Source: Bombus terrestris
Lineage: Eukaryota; Arthropoda; Insecta; Hymenoptera; Apidae
NCBI RefSeq assembly: GCF_910591885.1
Contig: NC_063279.1
Span: 12,462,001 to 12,526,000 of the forward strand
Direction: 5' to 3'
DNA length: 64,000 nt
Shown here: piece by piece, positions 39,021-50,068 of the stretch
How the letters are laid out: every line of letters starts with the position of its first letter
Numbering within the stretch: the stretch's first letter is position 1
Notes under the pieces: generated by a model
Seen by the model: only the letters and a program-made list of their open reading frames with translations
Databases searched by the model: none
What the model was told of the DNA's origin: nothing
Program-made: the position numbers and the translations under genes

Positions 39021-40775
39021 AATTTATTTATTACTATTGAATTTATTTGTATATTACGTGCAAAGTAATCACGTATACTCAACTGTAAAGATAATCGTTG
39101 AACTTTAAAAATGAATGCGTGTTGTAAGGTATCATGCTATTATGAAAAACGGTCATTGTTAGGCCGACTAATTCGATCAATGAAGAAATGATATAACATT
39201 GCGATCACATCAACGATTGTATTTTGAAACTGAGGCAACTTGATTAACATTCTAAATATATCCGTCTATGTTATTAGCATAATTAAGTAAAATTTATAAT
39301 TCCATTCTTAAATACAAATCGTTTCAGAAAAGCTGCTCAATGCTTAATCTAACCTAAGGCCATTCGTATGTATTTACAAATAACACTGCAGTATTATTAC
39401 ATTATGTATCAGTCGATAAAAGTAGTTTGCACAAAATCATGCGGAAAGACAGCACGTACATATACCAGTAAGGAATGTGATAGCGTGGACCCCGAGACCG
39501 AGAACGTGGTGAGAGTACGGAAACTTGGATAGCCGCCAATTTATACAACATTCAAACAGCGCAGCTACGAGGATTTTGCTCCTTTCGAGTTCTTTGACTG
39601 ATTCAGCGTAAAATAGACACTACGTAACTTACATTCAATACTATTTCTTCGAAACGAACTATATTAGATTTCACGCTAATTCAAACAAAGTTCGAGTAAA
39701 TTTCTTCTATTTGCCAATTATCAGAATTATCATTGAATATTTTTATGTAACAGGGTAAAAATTATGTATTGTGTTAGGTTTGTACGTATGAAATGTCGTT
39801 TCTTTGAAGTTCGAATTTAGCGCGCCAATACCACCCATTCAATTTTGTCTTGTCGTTAATTTATAAACCACATTAAGGAAGAAAAGATTTATAACAAAAA
39901 CATGTGTACTGAACGTTGAAAAAATTTGTGATAAAAATGCGAAACTTGATTAACGCAACATAATCAAAATATTCATATGACTTTCCTATGTGAAATTAAA
40001 TTTGAAAAAAGTGTCACGAAGATTTCCAGAAACATAAATTTCCAGAAATTTTCAGAATTATTACTAATTATTTTTTTCAAATAGTTATTGTTCTAGAATT
40101 ATATTTATAACCCAACCTAACGTTGATTAAATCACTACATGTCAGTTTAGGAGACCGATTGAAATCAATATTGGACATTAGAATGACGAATGATAAGGCG
40201 TATAGGTTGTATACTGTATACATTTCCTAGTGAAAAATTCTAAATACGTAGAAATAGATAAATGTGATTTATGATTCGATATTTGATCTAGCAGTCAGGT
40301 GGAAACCGAAGGTAAAATTATCGACCTAATTCATCTCCGCTTGTTTACCAAAGTATTACGTACTGACAACACTTCTCCAACATACATAGAAGAAACTACC
40401 TGTTAAAGCAAGTAAACTACAAAAATTCTACCACATATAGATAAACCGCATGGTATGTATATACATATGAAATTATATAGAAGAAAGAATGCATTTTATT
40501 TCAGTGTTTAGTGTTTTATCTCGGAAGAGGGTTGTTCAGAAAGGGATGGTCAATTCAGCAGAATTTATTTTGCAAATTTTTGATCAAATTATAGAGAATT
40601 GCATGGATACATACACACACATACGTAACCTTAATCATGTACAAGAAGCGACATGTGAGTTCATTGACGACAATGCATGCACAATCTGTCGGCAATATGT
40701 GCGACGATTTGACAGACAGAAAAAACCTTAACGAAACACGCGCACATTCCAAATACGTGCCGTGTTCTTACTCAC

Positions 40776-41080
40776 CGAAGGCAATTCCTCGAGGCAAATG
40801 AACCGACGAGCGGCGATATCTTTTCGGGCCTTGGAAAACTAACCAAAAACCGTATGCCCCTGGACGGAACGAAACCAATCACGACACTGTATCACTCACT
40901 GAATCCGCGAACGACGCGCGATCCGATGACACTTCCGACACGCGATTTTACGACTGTGGAATTTCGTCACGTCGCGCGTATTCTCAAGAAACAAACGCTC
41001 ATATTGCTCCTTCGCAGAGTGAATTACCAGCTTCCCTCTCTGGCCAGCAGCGATGGGCGTGGTTTAAATCCGTGATCACT
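40776..41080 (-). other. Candidate untranslated first exon (minus strand)
   Basis: A 300-bp GC-richer block ends on the minus strand in CTTCG/GTGAGTAAG, a near-consensus donor. No long minus-strand frame runs into it, so it would be 5' UTR. It lies about 1.7 kb upstream of RNF121 in divergent orientation and could mark the promoter of a minus-strand gene. Unsupported by homology. Confidence 0.28.
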
Positions 41081-41227
41081 CGAATACTTACGAACTCACA
41101 CGAACGTCGCTAATTGGTGAGCCTCTGAACCGATTCACATTTGGACATAAGTGTATGACGAATGGGAATTGCGCGTGCAGTTTGAACTTAATATTTCTCA
41201 TGACATGCAATAAATTTCTGTAAAATG

Positions 41228-41552
41228 GTAAAATATATTAATTGTTGATATTATTGTATATTGTAAGCAAATTTTATGCGAATTACACAGGAGTATACAA
41301 TGATGAGCAAAGGTATTGGCACAAATCTGATTGTCCTATTTAATACTGTATAAAACGTATAATTCTTTGTAAAATATAATTTCGAAGTTCGAAGTATAAG
41401 CATATTATAATTGCCAATATTATTGCATGTTATAAGCGAATTTTAGGTTATGCAAAAATATACAATAATAAAAAGTATGTTAATATAAATTTGCGTTTCC
41501 TATAAAATACTATGTGAATCTGTAAAAGATAGGATTCTTTATAAAATATATC
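41228..41552 (+). repeat. Two-copy diverged tandem repeat, period about 170 bp
   Basis: AATTGTTGATATTATTGTAT ... AAGCAAATTTTATGCG ... CTTTGTAAAATATA recurs as AATTGCCAATATTATTGCAT ... AAGCGAATTTTAGGTT ... CTTTATAAAATATA. This is AT-rich and lies just upstream of RNF121. Confidence 0.6.
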
Positions 41553-42747
41553 TTTCTAGTTGAGAATTTAATTATGTTGTAATTCATTATCAACAAACAG
41601 TTGTACCATAAGAGATGAATAATAAAAATATATAAGATTTCAGTTATTATAAAATTGTAAAGCGGATATAAAACAAAAAAACATAATTTAGAATAGGGAT
41701 AGTAATGTAAACATGTTCTTTATAGCAACTACTCAAAATAAAAGTGTTACATAAGCGTTTTAAAAACTGAAATCAACGTCACAACAGTTTTTCTTCTTTA
41801 AAAATATATTCTGCAAAAGAATTAAATAAAAAATCATATTTTTTTAAATTTACTTGATTTTACAAAAAAAAAAAGCTAATCATCGCAGCATATAATTAAG
41901 AATATATTTAGAGTAACATAGATATTATTGATATTTATTACTCTTTTGCAGGAATTTTAACAAAGTAATTGCTGGAGATTATTCATTCGTCTTAAATTGA
42001 TATTTTTATAATCTTTGTCTTTGCTATCTTACCGCATTTATCAATTATGTTTTTCACAACTTGAATAATATGTTTCCAATAGCAGGTTCAATAATTGTAT
42101 CGTCATCAATATGGTTGAAGAAAGGATTTCAGCGCGAAAAATCGAAAATATACCTGAAATAATATTTAATATGATTAATTGTCCAAATAAATTATTTACA
42201 TTTTAGATATTTCGTTCGACAATATAGTGATAATATATTATAAGAAACAAATTATTGTTTTCTTACCTGTTTTTATTTATGTATATAAATCAAATGAAGT
42301 TCGTCGTTACTGCTTATAAACATGTCTGCATCAGTGTGAACAGTACTTTACAATGTCTCCAAAGAGTCTTTGCTATTGCTGCATTATGTTAATTTATTAA
42401 AATCTATTTTATAAGTGGTAGCGTAATATGATCTTAACTATGCATTCACACGTAATCCCAAATAAGGTACTGTATCATCCTAAATACAAGTATATTAATA
42501 TTATGTAGAATAAGAATGTACACGTAAGTCATGCTTACACAAATATAACCTCCAAGGACAATATTTATATTAAAAAAGGCATAAATTATTATGCATCAAT
42601 GGACATCATGCTGTCTTTGCAATTATTTGTATATTCAGTTTTATTATTATTCGATTTTTATAATTTTTATTGAAAAATAATGAATTGTATTTAATGTGCT
42701 TTTTATATGTATAGTATTTTCTAATTAAATATATGTATATTTTACAG

Positions 42748-42782
42748 AGTGAAGATGAGATGACAGTAGAAGAGAAATGGAT
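42748..42782 (+). CDS. RNF121: RNF121 exon, N-terminal acidic segment
   Basis: This 35-nt exon follows the acceptor TTTTACAG and ends at GAT/GTAAAT. It reads S-E-D-E-M-T-V-E-E-K-W plus two bases of the next codon, which is completed as Met by the following exon. The E-E-K-W block lines up with the E-E-Q-W block just before the His-rich region of vertebrate RNF121. The internal ATG at 42760 is a possible start codon. If an upstream coding exon exists it should end in phase 0. One weak candidate is ATG at 42322 followed by GCATCA/GTGTGA, but that donor is poor. Confidence 0.75.
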
Positions 42783-45700
42783 GTAAATATCAGTACTCAT
42801 TATTATATAATCTAACTGATATTATATATTCAAGGAACTATATTATGAATGTATAAATTTAATTTGACGTTTCAGGGTGAAACATGTACAAATGCACGAA
42901 AAACATAAAGGGCATGATGAAATGCATTTGGAAATGCTGCTTATTTTATTTGGAACTTTGTTAGTAGCACAGATTATATTAGTTGAATGGAAGAAAATAC
43001 ACTATAAGTCATATCAGGTAAATGAAAGTTTGTATGCCATAAAATCACATAAGTTTTAGTTTGATACATTTATATATTTTTCAGTTTGTTACTTTAATTG
43101 CTATGTGGATAATTCCATTTGCATTAAGTTTAAGACATCATTGGTGGAGATTTATATTTTTCTGGTTAGTAACGTCTTGTATAACAGGATTAGTGGTAAG
43201 AAAGGCTGTTCAAAAACCTATAGCAGGTACAACACCAAGGTATGTATGTTTTTTTAATTATAATTTATGTGTTACTGTGAACTTAGTAATTCATTAAACT
43301 TTTTTTATAGATTGGTGTATAAATGGTTTCTTTTTATTTATAAATTAAGTTATGTGTTGGGCATAATAAGTTATGTTATAATGCTAGCCACATTTTTTGG
43401 TTTACATCTTATATTTGAGGTTAAGCCACAAATGTGGATGGATTGTGGTTTACTTTTGTTATTTTATGGTCTTTATTTTGGAGTATTAGGAAGAGATGTT
43501 GCAGAAATATGTGCAGATAAAATGGCTTCACATATCGGGGTATGTACACAATAATCGGATACAGATGTGGACTATGTGTCAAATAAAAAGGTGGAATATA
43601 TTAAATAATTTGCAGTATTATGTACCAGGCCATATGCCAACAAGAACTTTAGAACCTGGTGTGTGTGCAGTATGTGGAAATAGACTTTTAGTGTCAGAAA
43701 ATGAACCTGGTGTTATTGAAAACACGTATAAACTTAGCTGTGAACACGTGTTTCACGAATTTTGTATCAGAGGATGGTGCATTGTAGGAAAAAAACAAAC
43801 ATGTCCATATTGTAAAGAAAAAGTTGATCTCAAGAAAATGTTTTACAATCCGTATCCTTTTGATGTAATTAATAATTTATAATTTATTTTCGTGAATACA
43901 TATATATACATATATGTGTATGTGCCTTAATAATGTGCAAAGATGGGAACGACCTCATGTTTTGTATGGTCAACTACTAGACTGGATCAGGTGGTTAGTT
44001 GCTTGGCAACCATTAATTTTGTTTCTCGTTCAAGGTATCAATTGGGGCCTAGGCCTCGAGTAAGTAGTATTGTAATAGGATAATTAAACTTCACTTTGAA
44101 AACCGTTAAGTTTCCGTAAAACTAATGATTTATTCTTGTAAACAAGTATCTGTTCGTATTTTTCTACAAATAGTTGCTATTATATTTGTTATTTGTAACA
44201 ACGAATTCCATTAGAAAGATATAATTGCAGTCCAACTTGTGATTAAAATTTTAATCCAATTTCGATACCAATATTGCATTCGGGTTGCAGCGTTATAAAT
44301 AACTTATTTTATATGGTTAGGATGTTTGCCATTGTAGATGATATAACATTATAAAATGCTATCTCTTCTATACTGACAAATTTATACACCATTTATGTAG
44401 CACTAAATAATAGTTCTTCCATAGAACATCCTTTTTTGCAATATATATGAACATTTTCAAATTCTCATTTAACAAATGTGTGATAATTACTAAATAATGT
44501 ACTTTAATTTAAATATGCAGTGTGAAATGCATATGAACCATGGTTATCCGAATTAACTTTAATATAGCGAAAACGTAACAAATAATCTAATATTTTCTAT
44601 AATAAGAAAGAGATGCTGACAATAGAGAAAATCCTACTCTCATTTTGTACTTTAGGATTGAAATATACAGTATGAAAAATTAGATATAGCGTGTGGATCC
44701 TCTACCTTGGAAGAAGTTCAATTCGGATAATCTTGAAATATTTGATTGTATAATACGTGTAGAAATATTCTGAATTGATGTGAGGATGATAGGAATTTAC
44801 CTTATCATTTTTTTTATCATTCCACTTCCTTATTCAAGTTAGTCAATCTAAGTTTTCATTTTACACAATCAAATTGTGTTTCACGCGGTACATACACCTA
44901 ATTCAAGTAATTCTTTCTGAAGATATGCACTAATTATATTCTGTATATTAATGAAATCTTTTCACAGTAAGAACATTATTTTGTAAATTTTAAGCTTATA
45001 AAGTTGTTACGTATACTAGAAAATATTAAGATACTTCATAAGAAAATTGCTTTGGTAATTATATTCGAATAAGCTTTGTTATGCCAAACCGGGGAAATTT
45101 TACTTAATATATTCTGGATTCAGAGAAGTAGGTTATTAGAAAATATCCAATATAATATTTCTTAAAGCAAAAAGAAAATCGTGTCTAGCAATAGAATTAA
45201 ATTATTTGCGATATTTCTATAAGTATTATTTCGCATATATGCATTTTTTATCCTGTAAATTATTATTTCCACTGATAAAGTGATTTGGTTGTCGAATGTT
45301 TCATGCATAAAAGAAAAGAACAGGTAGTGAAATAGAATAAATGGAATAAATCATTTTCTAATTCTAATAGATTTATAACTACGACTTGTGCATAGTATAT
45401 ACTTATAAATCGAAATTTTTATAAATCTTTGGAACAAAAATTTTTTATGGTTGTCGAACTTGTTACCATGATAAATCAGGTTGCTCAACTATAACAGAAA
45501 TTTTAATTTTACGAGAAGTTGGTGCGTATCATCGTCATAGAATGATACAAAATTTTATATAAACTGTACAAAATATTGTATCATTGTAAAGTAAAAACTG
45601 TACACACTGTACGTATATTGTACAAAATGAAACTTAACGATTCGATTCGATGGCGATCCGATTTTCATACCGTTTAAAACGTACATATTTCTTTTTTTTA

Positions 45701-46134
45701 TGATTCCTTTTTATAAAAAAAAATAAGATAATTGCACGATTATTGTAAATATTTTGGAGAAAATTATACAAATTGTAAGATTCGAAACATAAAGAAACGT
45801 TGTTCCGTAATAAATGATGTACAAAAAGCATACGAAATTCATGTAAAATTTATTTCTCATCAATAAAGATTATAAAACAGTCGATCTCGGTAGGAACTGT
45901 TAACAATTAGAATTTACTTTTTCAACCATTAAAGCGTTAGACTTTTACCATTCCATCTACAATCTCTCCTCGATTTATAATTACTTTCATGCGATTAATC
46001 GAATAGAACATTTATCTGGCTAAAAATTCTTCTTAATTCTTCTCCCGTTTTTGTTTTCTAATTTTTCCAGACTGCCGGAAGATACAGACGACGGAAATGT
46101 GAATACAACGAAACTAGGGATCGATATACGTTAA
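42748..46134 (+). CDS. RNF121: RNF121, membrane RING E3 ubiquitin ligase (whole gene, 5' end open)
   Basis: The joined exons 42748-42782, 42876-43017, 43085-43239, 43311-43539, 43616-43851, 43943-44059 and 46071-46134 keep one frame through six GT-AG introns and give about 325 residues, close to the family's usual length (human RNF121 is about 327). Visible family landmarks are the N-terminal His-rich block (HEKHKGHDEMHLEM), four hydrophobic membrane segments before the RING, and a C3H2C3 RING with CAVCG, CEHVFHEFC and CPYC. After the RING come the conserved WERPH and LDW blocks and a last membrane segment (VAWQPLILFLVQGINWGLGL). The family acts in ER/Golgi membranes as an E3 ubiquitin ligase in membrane-protein quality control and trafficking; that role is from family knowledge. 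The initiating exon is not certain: Met at 42760 could start translation, or a short upstream exon may exist. It converges with Ten-m. Confidence 0.9.
42876..43017 (+). CDS. RNF121: RNF121 exon, His-rich block and first membrane helix
   Basis: The acceptor is GACGTTTCAG and the donor is ATATCAG/GTAAAT. The exon encodes the conserved H-E-K-H-K-G-H motif and then a hydrophobic helix (MLLILFGTLLVAQIILVEW) that matches the first transmembrane segment of the family. It enters in phase 2 and leaves in phase 0. Confidence 0.9.
43085..43239 (+). CDS. RNF121: RNF121 exon, second and third membrane helices
   Basis: The acceptor is ATATTTTTCAG and the donor is CCAAG/GTATGT. The product has two hydrophobic stretches either side of the conserved H-H-W-W-R-F loop, then the K-P/T-T-P-R block. 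The Arg codon is split and completed by the A that opens the next exon. Confidence 0.9.
43311..43539 (+). CDS. RNF121: RNF121 exon, LVYKWF block and membrane helices
   Basis: The acceptor is TTTTTTATAG and the donor is ATCGGG/GTATGT. The exon carries L-V-Y-K-W-F-L, a membrane helix around YVLGIISYVIMLATFFGL, and the very conserved L-L-F-Y-G-L-Y-F-G-V-L segment, followed by the C-A-D-x-M-A-S block that precedes the RING. Confidence 0.92.
43616..43851 (+). CDS. RNF121: RNF121 exon, RING domain
   Basis: The acceptor is AATTTGCAG and the donor is AATCC/GTATCC. All eight zinc ligands of a C3H2C3 RING are present: CAVCG, C-E-H-V-F-H-E-F-C and C-P-Y-C. The C-I-R-G-W-C-I-V-G-K-K-Q-T segment inside it is essentially invariant in RNF121/RNF175. 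Reading past 43851 gives a short in-frame extension to a stop, but that loses the conserved WERPH block and is therefore intronic. Confidence 0.95.
43943..44063 (+). CDS. RNF121: RNF121 exon, C-terminal membrane segment (two possible ends)
   Basis: The acceptor is TGTGCAAAG. The product runs from W-E-R-P-H-V through G-Q-L-L-D-W and W-Q-P-L-I-L to G-L-G-L-E. Read through, it stops at TAA 44061-44063 with the same Gly-Leu-Glu ending as the vertebrate protein. The sequence CTCGA/GTAAGT across the stop is also a consensus donor at 44060, which joins in frame to 46071. If spliced, this exon ends at 44059. Confidence 0.9.
44060..46070 (+). other. Last RNF121 intron / retained-intron 3' UTR
   Basis: About 2 kb of AT-rich sequence with no credible ORF. 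If the read-through form is used this is 3' UTR; an AATAAA-containing stretch near 45350 could end such a transcript. No transposon termini or structured repeat were recognised here. Confidence 0.5.
46071..46134 (+). CDS. RNF121: RNF121 alternative/distal C-terminal exon
   Basis: A long pyrimidine tract ending in TTTTTCCAG precedes this exon. Joined to GA from 44058-44059 it reads Glu followed by L-P-E-D-T-D-D-G-N-V-N-T-T-K-L-G-I-D-I-R and a stop. The junction keeps frame exactly, and the intron (44060-46070, about 2.0 kb) has a GTAAGT donor. The tail is acidic then neutral, soluble, and would follow the last membrane helix. An AATAAA lies about 210 bp downstream. No homologous domain is recognised. 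This is inferred from splice signals and frame only. Confidence 0.6.
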
Positions 46135-46347
46135 AATACTGTAATTCTTCATCGGGATGCATCGTACGTATTCTAATTTTCTCACAAGAAATCGAGTAAA
46201 TGAAAAAAATTTCTGTATTTTTCTTATATATTATTATAATTTGGCTTCATTGTTGCAAAGGTTACACGAGATGTAAAAGTGGAGGATAAGAATTTCATTG
46301 GATACGCATTTAGAATCGAATTTACGGGCTTGTACGAAAGAGAGAGA

Positions 46348-46353
46348 AATAAA
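46348..46353 (+). terminator. Candidate RNF121 poly(A) signal
   Basis: AATAAA about 210 bp after the stop of the distal C-terminal exon, well placed to end the longer transcript. The assignment rests on motif and position only. Confidence 0.35.
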
Positions 46354-46519
46354 TAATGAGAACTCTGTCAATGATGTTACTAAAAGTCTTTAATCAATCT
46401 CTCATCATTACTCGTTTAGCAAAAAACAACTTTTTATCACATCACGCATTCGTAGGTACTATTTTCGGACTTGTAGCGAGAGCACCGGATGATACATTTG
46501 AAGATCACAGGAGAAAAAC

Positions 46520-46885
46520 CTGATAAAATACATTTTTGTTGACATTCTTATTTTGATGTCATTTTATGACTAAAAAGTAATATTTTCATATTACATTTTT
46601 GGTCCTGTTAGGATCAAAGATGATGGTTTTTAAAATGCAGCTAATATTTTGTCAAAGTTTACTAAAAAATTATTACCAAGGAATATTTTAATATCCTCGA
46701 TATTGTAATATTATGACAGAAGATATGTTGAAAATTACGTGGAGGATATAAAAATGAAATAGAAAGATAATTTTGGTAACATTGGATTGATTGACAACGT
46801 ATATATAAAAGTTAAAAACTGCTTCCCTATGAAAAACGGAGAATGTAACTTATCATGTCTTTCCCCTGTACTCTTCATTTATAAT
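46520..46885. repeat. Dispersed repeat, copy A
   Basis: Diverged direct copy of 63340-63720, lying between the convergent ends of RNF121 and Ten-m. It is less than full length relative to copy B and has several small gaps. Confidence 0.5.
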
Positions 46886-48011
46886 GTATGATGTATATAG
46901 AAATATTTATTTATACACTTAAATCTAAAAAACTCTCGCTATTGTTATGGGGAAGAAATTGTACGACAGGTGAGAGACAAGAGGTGCGAAGAGAACATTT
47001 ACATATGTATGTACGTATAAAAACGGAGCCGAATTTTTCTAGAAAACAAAATGGATAACAGAGGTGTGAGAAAGAACTTTTTGATTGGATTCAGACGCCA
47101 CGAATACGATGGGAACCTTTGGGATGGGTTAAAGGGTAGACAATCACAAACACGGGGAGATTTTATAGATATATTTATTGAGTACTTAGCGTGTAAGAGT
47201 ATAGAATATATGTTACCTTATTAATTAAATATCATTACATGGTAATCATTATATAATAATGTAGTCTTTAAAATAAACCTCGCGCGGACAGACTGCGCGT
47301 GTGTTGTGTGTTCTCTTTTTTTTTCTTTCTTTCATTCATCTTCTTCATTTGTGTTGTCGAAGAATATTTACATAATGATCGCAATAATTAATATATGTAC
47401 AATCGTAGACGAAAGGACAAAACGAAAAAGTTACAGAGAGAAAAACGGACGAACTGCAAAATAGCGTCCCATGGAACCTTCCTCCTAATTATTTCTCAAT
47501 CCATGTTCCGCGCTCGCCGATTACGAATCATGAGGAAGGAATCATTGTTCGAATTTTTCTTTTTCTCTTTTTTGTTCTCACATCGCTTTTAGATCAACCG
47601 TACTCTATACGAAAGTATAAAGGGCGCAATTATCGAGGTGACTGGTTTTCTTTTTTTGTCTTTTTGTTTCTTTTGTCGCGTGGATGATGACGTGGCTCAT
47701 TCTGTATGAAACTATCGTTATATCGATACTTTGCGGATACCCTAAATAAAATAAATCGTCGACATCGATGTCGCGTATGTCCGATTCGCTCGATCCTTTT
47801 GTTTTCATGAGCAATAGAAAAAAGCGTCGCCACTTCGATTACCATATTCTACATATGTCGTACGTACGGAACACACACACAGTAATCGACAATGTCAACG
47901 AAATCAAAACGAAGATTAACAAAAATAAAGATGAAAATAGAAAAATGTTATCGAGCAGTTTCGATCGACGACGACGTGCAGTTCTGTATGTGCATATGTA
48001 CAAAAAGACAC

Positions 48012-48051
48012 AGCGACACGTAAAAATCGATCGTGTTTTTTACGTGTCGCT
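48012..48051. other. 40-nt perfect-stem hairpin in presumed Ten-m 3' region
   Basis: AGCGACACGTAAAAA pairs with TTTTTACGTGTCGCT around a loop of about 9-10 nt (TCGATCGTGT). The stem is 15 bp without mismatch and would form in RNA from either strand. Confidence 0.6.
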
Positions 48052-48344
48052 TGGAAAAACAGGAAAAACACAACGAGACACCGATCACGAACAAATGTGT
48101 TTCCTCTTACACAGCGAGGTTCTTCGAGAATTCGTTCGTCTTCGAACGTAAAGAAAGAAAAGTAAAAAACGCGCGCGACTTTCTTCTTCGGCTATAGTTT
48201 AACACAACTCATATATTATATATTAATCTACTATAATAGCTCTGGCTCACTCTTTGCTCATTCATTCTCTGTTCGTGTGAACGTTTTTCTCGTTTTTTTA
48301 CCTGACACACATTCTTGCACGCTCTCTTACTCTGGCTTTCTCCC

Positions 48345-48394
48345 TCTCCCTCTCTTTCTCTCTCTCACACACACACACACACACACTCTCTCTT
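48345..48394 (+). repeat. CT and CA microsatellite
   Basis: A CT-rich run passes into about ten CA units and back to CT. Confidence 0.9.
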
Positions 48395-49482
48395 TCGTTC
48401 GTCAGACGCATTAGATATCCTTTTTTCTTCTTTTAAAGATATACACGATAGTTACGAAGTATTGCTTTCTTTTAGTCGCGTGCCGATCGCGGTTCGCCCT
48501 TCAAACACAGCGGACGGTCTCCCGTCGACGGCGAAGATTCGTGTCGAGCATAACAATAATTAATTCCGCAACTTACCACGGGATCAAGCCTCCGCAAGAA
48601 TCCTGCGAGCTCTATTGTTCCATACGCATATGTAGATTACGAATGATAAATGTGATTGATTTAATTAAATCGGAAAGCTGATTTTAAACTTCGAGTATCT
48701 TTCATTTCGGACGTGTTCCGAAAGGTATTCAATAAAACGTGGAAAATATTTATAGAGTTAATTCAGTATCTAAAAGTAGCGAAAAAAGTTTGCATAAATT
48801 TTTGTTTATGATATATAGCGAATTTCGTATGTATGTTAATCCATTTCGTATGGAACACCTATTGGAAATATCGAGATATTCCAATGTGAAATTGAGTTTC
48901 AACAAATTTGGAAAATATCAGAAAATATTGCAAAAGTAATTATATCTCAAATGGCAAGGTACCTCTGCTTTTAGATATTGAATTCATTTCTAAAATATTT
49001 CACATATATTAGTGGACAACCTATACAGTTGTCGATATCAGTATCTTTTTATGTCATGCTATGTATTTGCATTTCAAAAGCAGAATTCTCACGGTGCTGT
49101 ATCGCTCGAAGGTGACCATGCGCTAAGCGTAAAGTTAACTCGAGTTAACAGGACCTTCATATTTCCGTTGTTTTTTTTCTTCATCTTTTCTCCCTAAGTA
49201 TCGTTTCGCGTATAGACGAGTACACATAGAAAAGTGTTTCTTTTTTCCCTGGTGTGGTATCTATCGGCTCTTTTGTCATCTTAGAGCTCACACATACCAC
49301 ATGTGTTTTGCATGCTGAGTATCTAGAACACTATTACATTGCGGATGGCAGGTAACGGCGAGTTAACGGACAAATCAGACAAGCATCGCCCTTTTAAATG
49401 TTCTATAATATTCTCGAGAGAGACGAAAATGACACAGAAATAAAAAATCAGGCAGAAATTGTACTAAAATGGAACCGATGTA

Positions 49483-50068
49483 TTAGGTTGGTGCACATCG
49501 AAAACTTGAATCGCGCATTTCATTAAAATAATTTCCATATTATTCAATATACTTTTTCAATGTTTGTATTGTCTGATTATTCTAGATTCGTAAGAATTAT
49601 CAGTTTTAGAATTCGAACAGTCATAACAGAACGGAGTAAAGTAATTTACGCATTAAAAGATTGCTTAAGTGGGACAAGAAATGTCTTCGACATTCCCCAA
49701 ATGCAAAATTTCCAAAAATCTGACACTTCCTCTAAATTTGTTTAAGTTTCGTGCTTTTATTCTAAAATTTCTTAATATCGAACGCACGTGATTTATAATA
49801 AATTTCATTTTTTTTAACAGCCAACGAGTGCTGGGTCGAAGATGCATGGCTTCCCATTGTAATTGAATCGGAAAATATTTGCACGCGACGTCACGACGTT
49901 AACGTAACGTCACCTGTCTTCGGAAGCAACCCAGCTGTGACGCCAACACGTGATCATCAGTACTCTACGTATTAACGTGGTTGACAATTAACGATAGAAC
50001 ATAATGGATGATATTGCAGCGGTAAATTCAATCTTCAGAAGAACAATATTTCATATGCACCAACCTAA
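49483..50068. mobile_element. Mariner-type non-autonomous element
   Basis: The left end TTAGGTTGGTGCACAT is preceded by TA. The right end is its inverse, ATGCACCAACCTAA, followed by TTATA. TTAGGTTGG is a common mariner terminus in hymenopterans. The 586-bp interior has no transposase; it contains a cluster of ACGTCA/CGTCAC words near 49887-49945. It sits inside the presumed Ten-m 3' region. Confidence 0.7.

Larger units (their letters stand above)
25401..42747. other. Gene-desert segment 3, up to RNF121
   Basis: AT-rich, with GC-richer patches at about 25.45-25.78, 26.95-27.2, 29.25-29.65, 34.08-34.27, 34.78-35.1, 36.9-37.3, 39.48-39.6 and 40.72-41.1 kb. Several patches are open in a frame for 70-125 codons, but none resembles a known protein. 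Also here are the 37693 hairpin, the TA microsatellite at 32299, the poly(T) at 38500 and the tandem repeat at 41228. Confidence 0.5.

Noticed and set aside
43540..43615. Continuous plus-strand frame through part of the RNF121 intron at 43540-43615
   Set aside because: Reading through gives a different, non-family peptide. The spliced join IG-YYVPG restores the RNF121 order and the splice sites are good.
47768..48151. Plus-strand ORF of 127 codons opposite the presumed Ten-m 3' region
   Set aside because: Composition is Lys/Arg-rich with no domain. It overlaps the hairpin and has no splice or promoter support, so it is probably chance.
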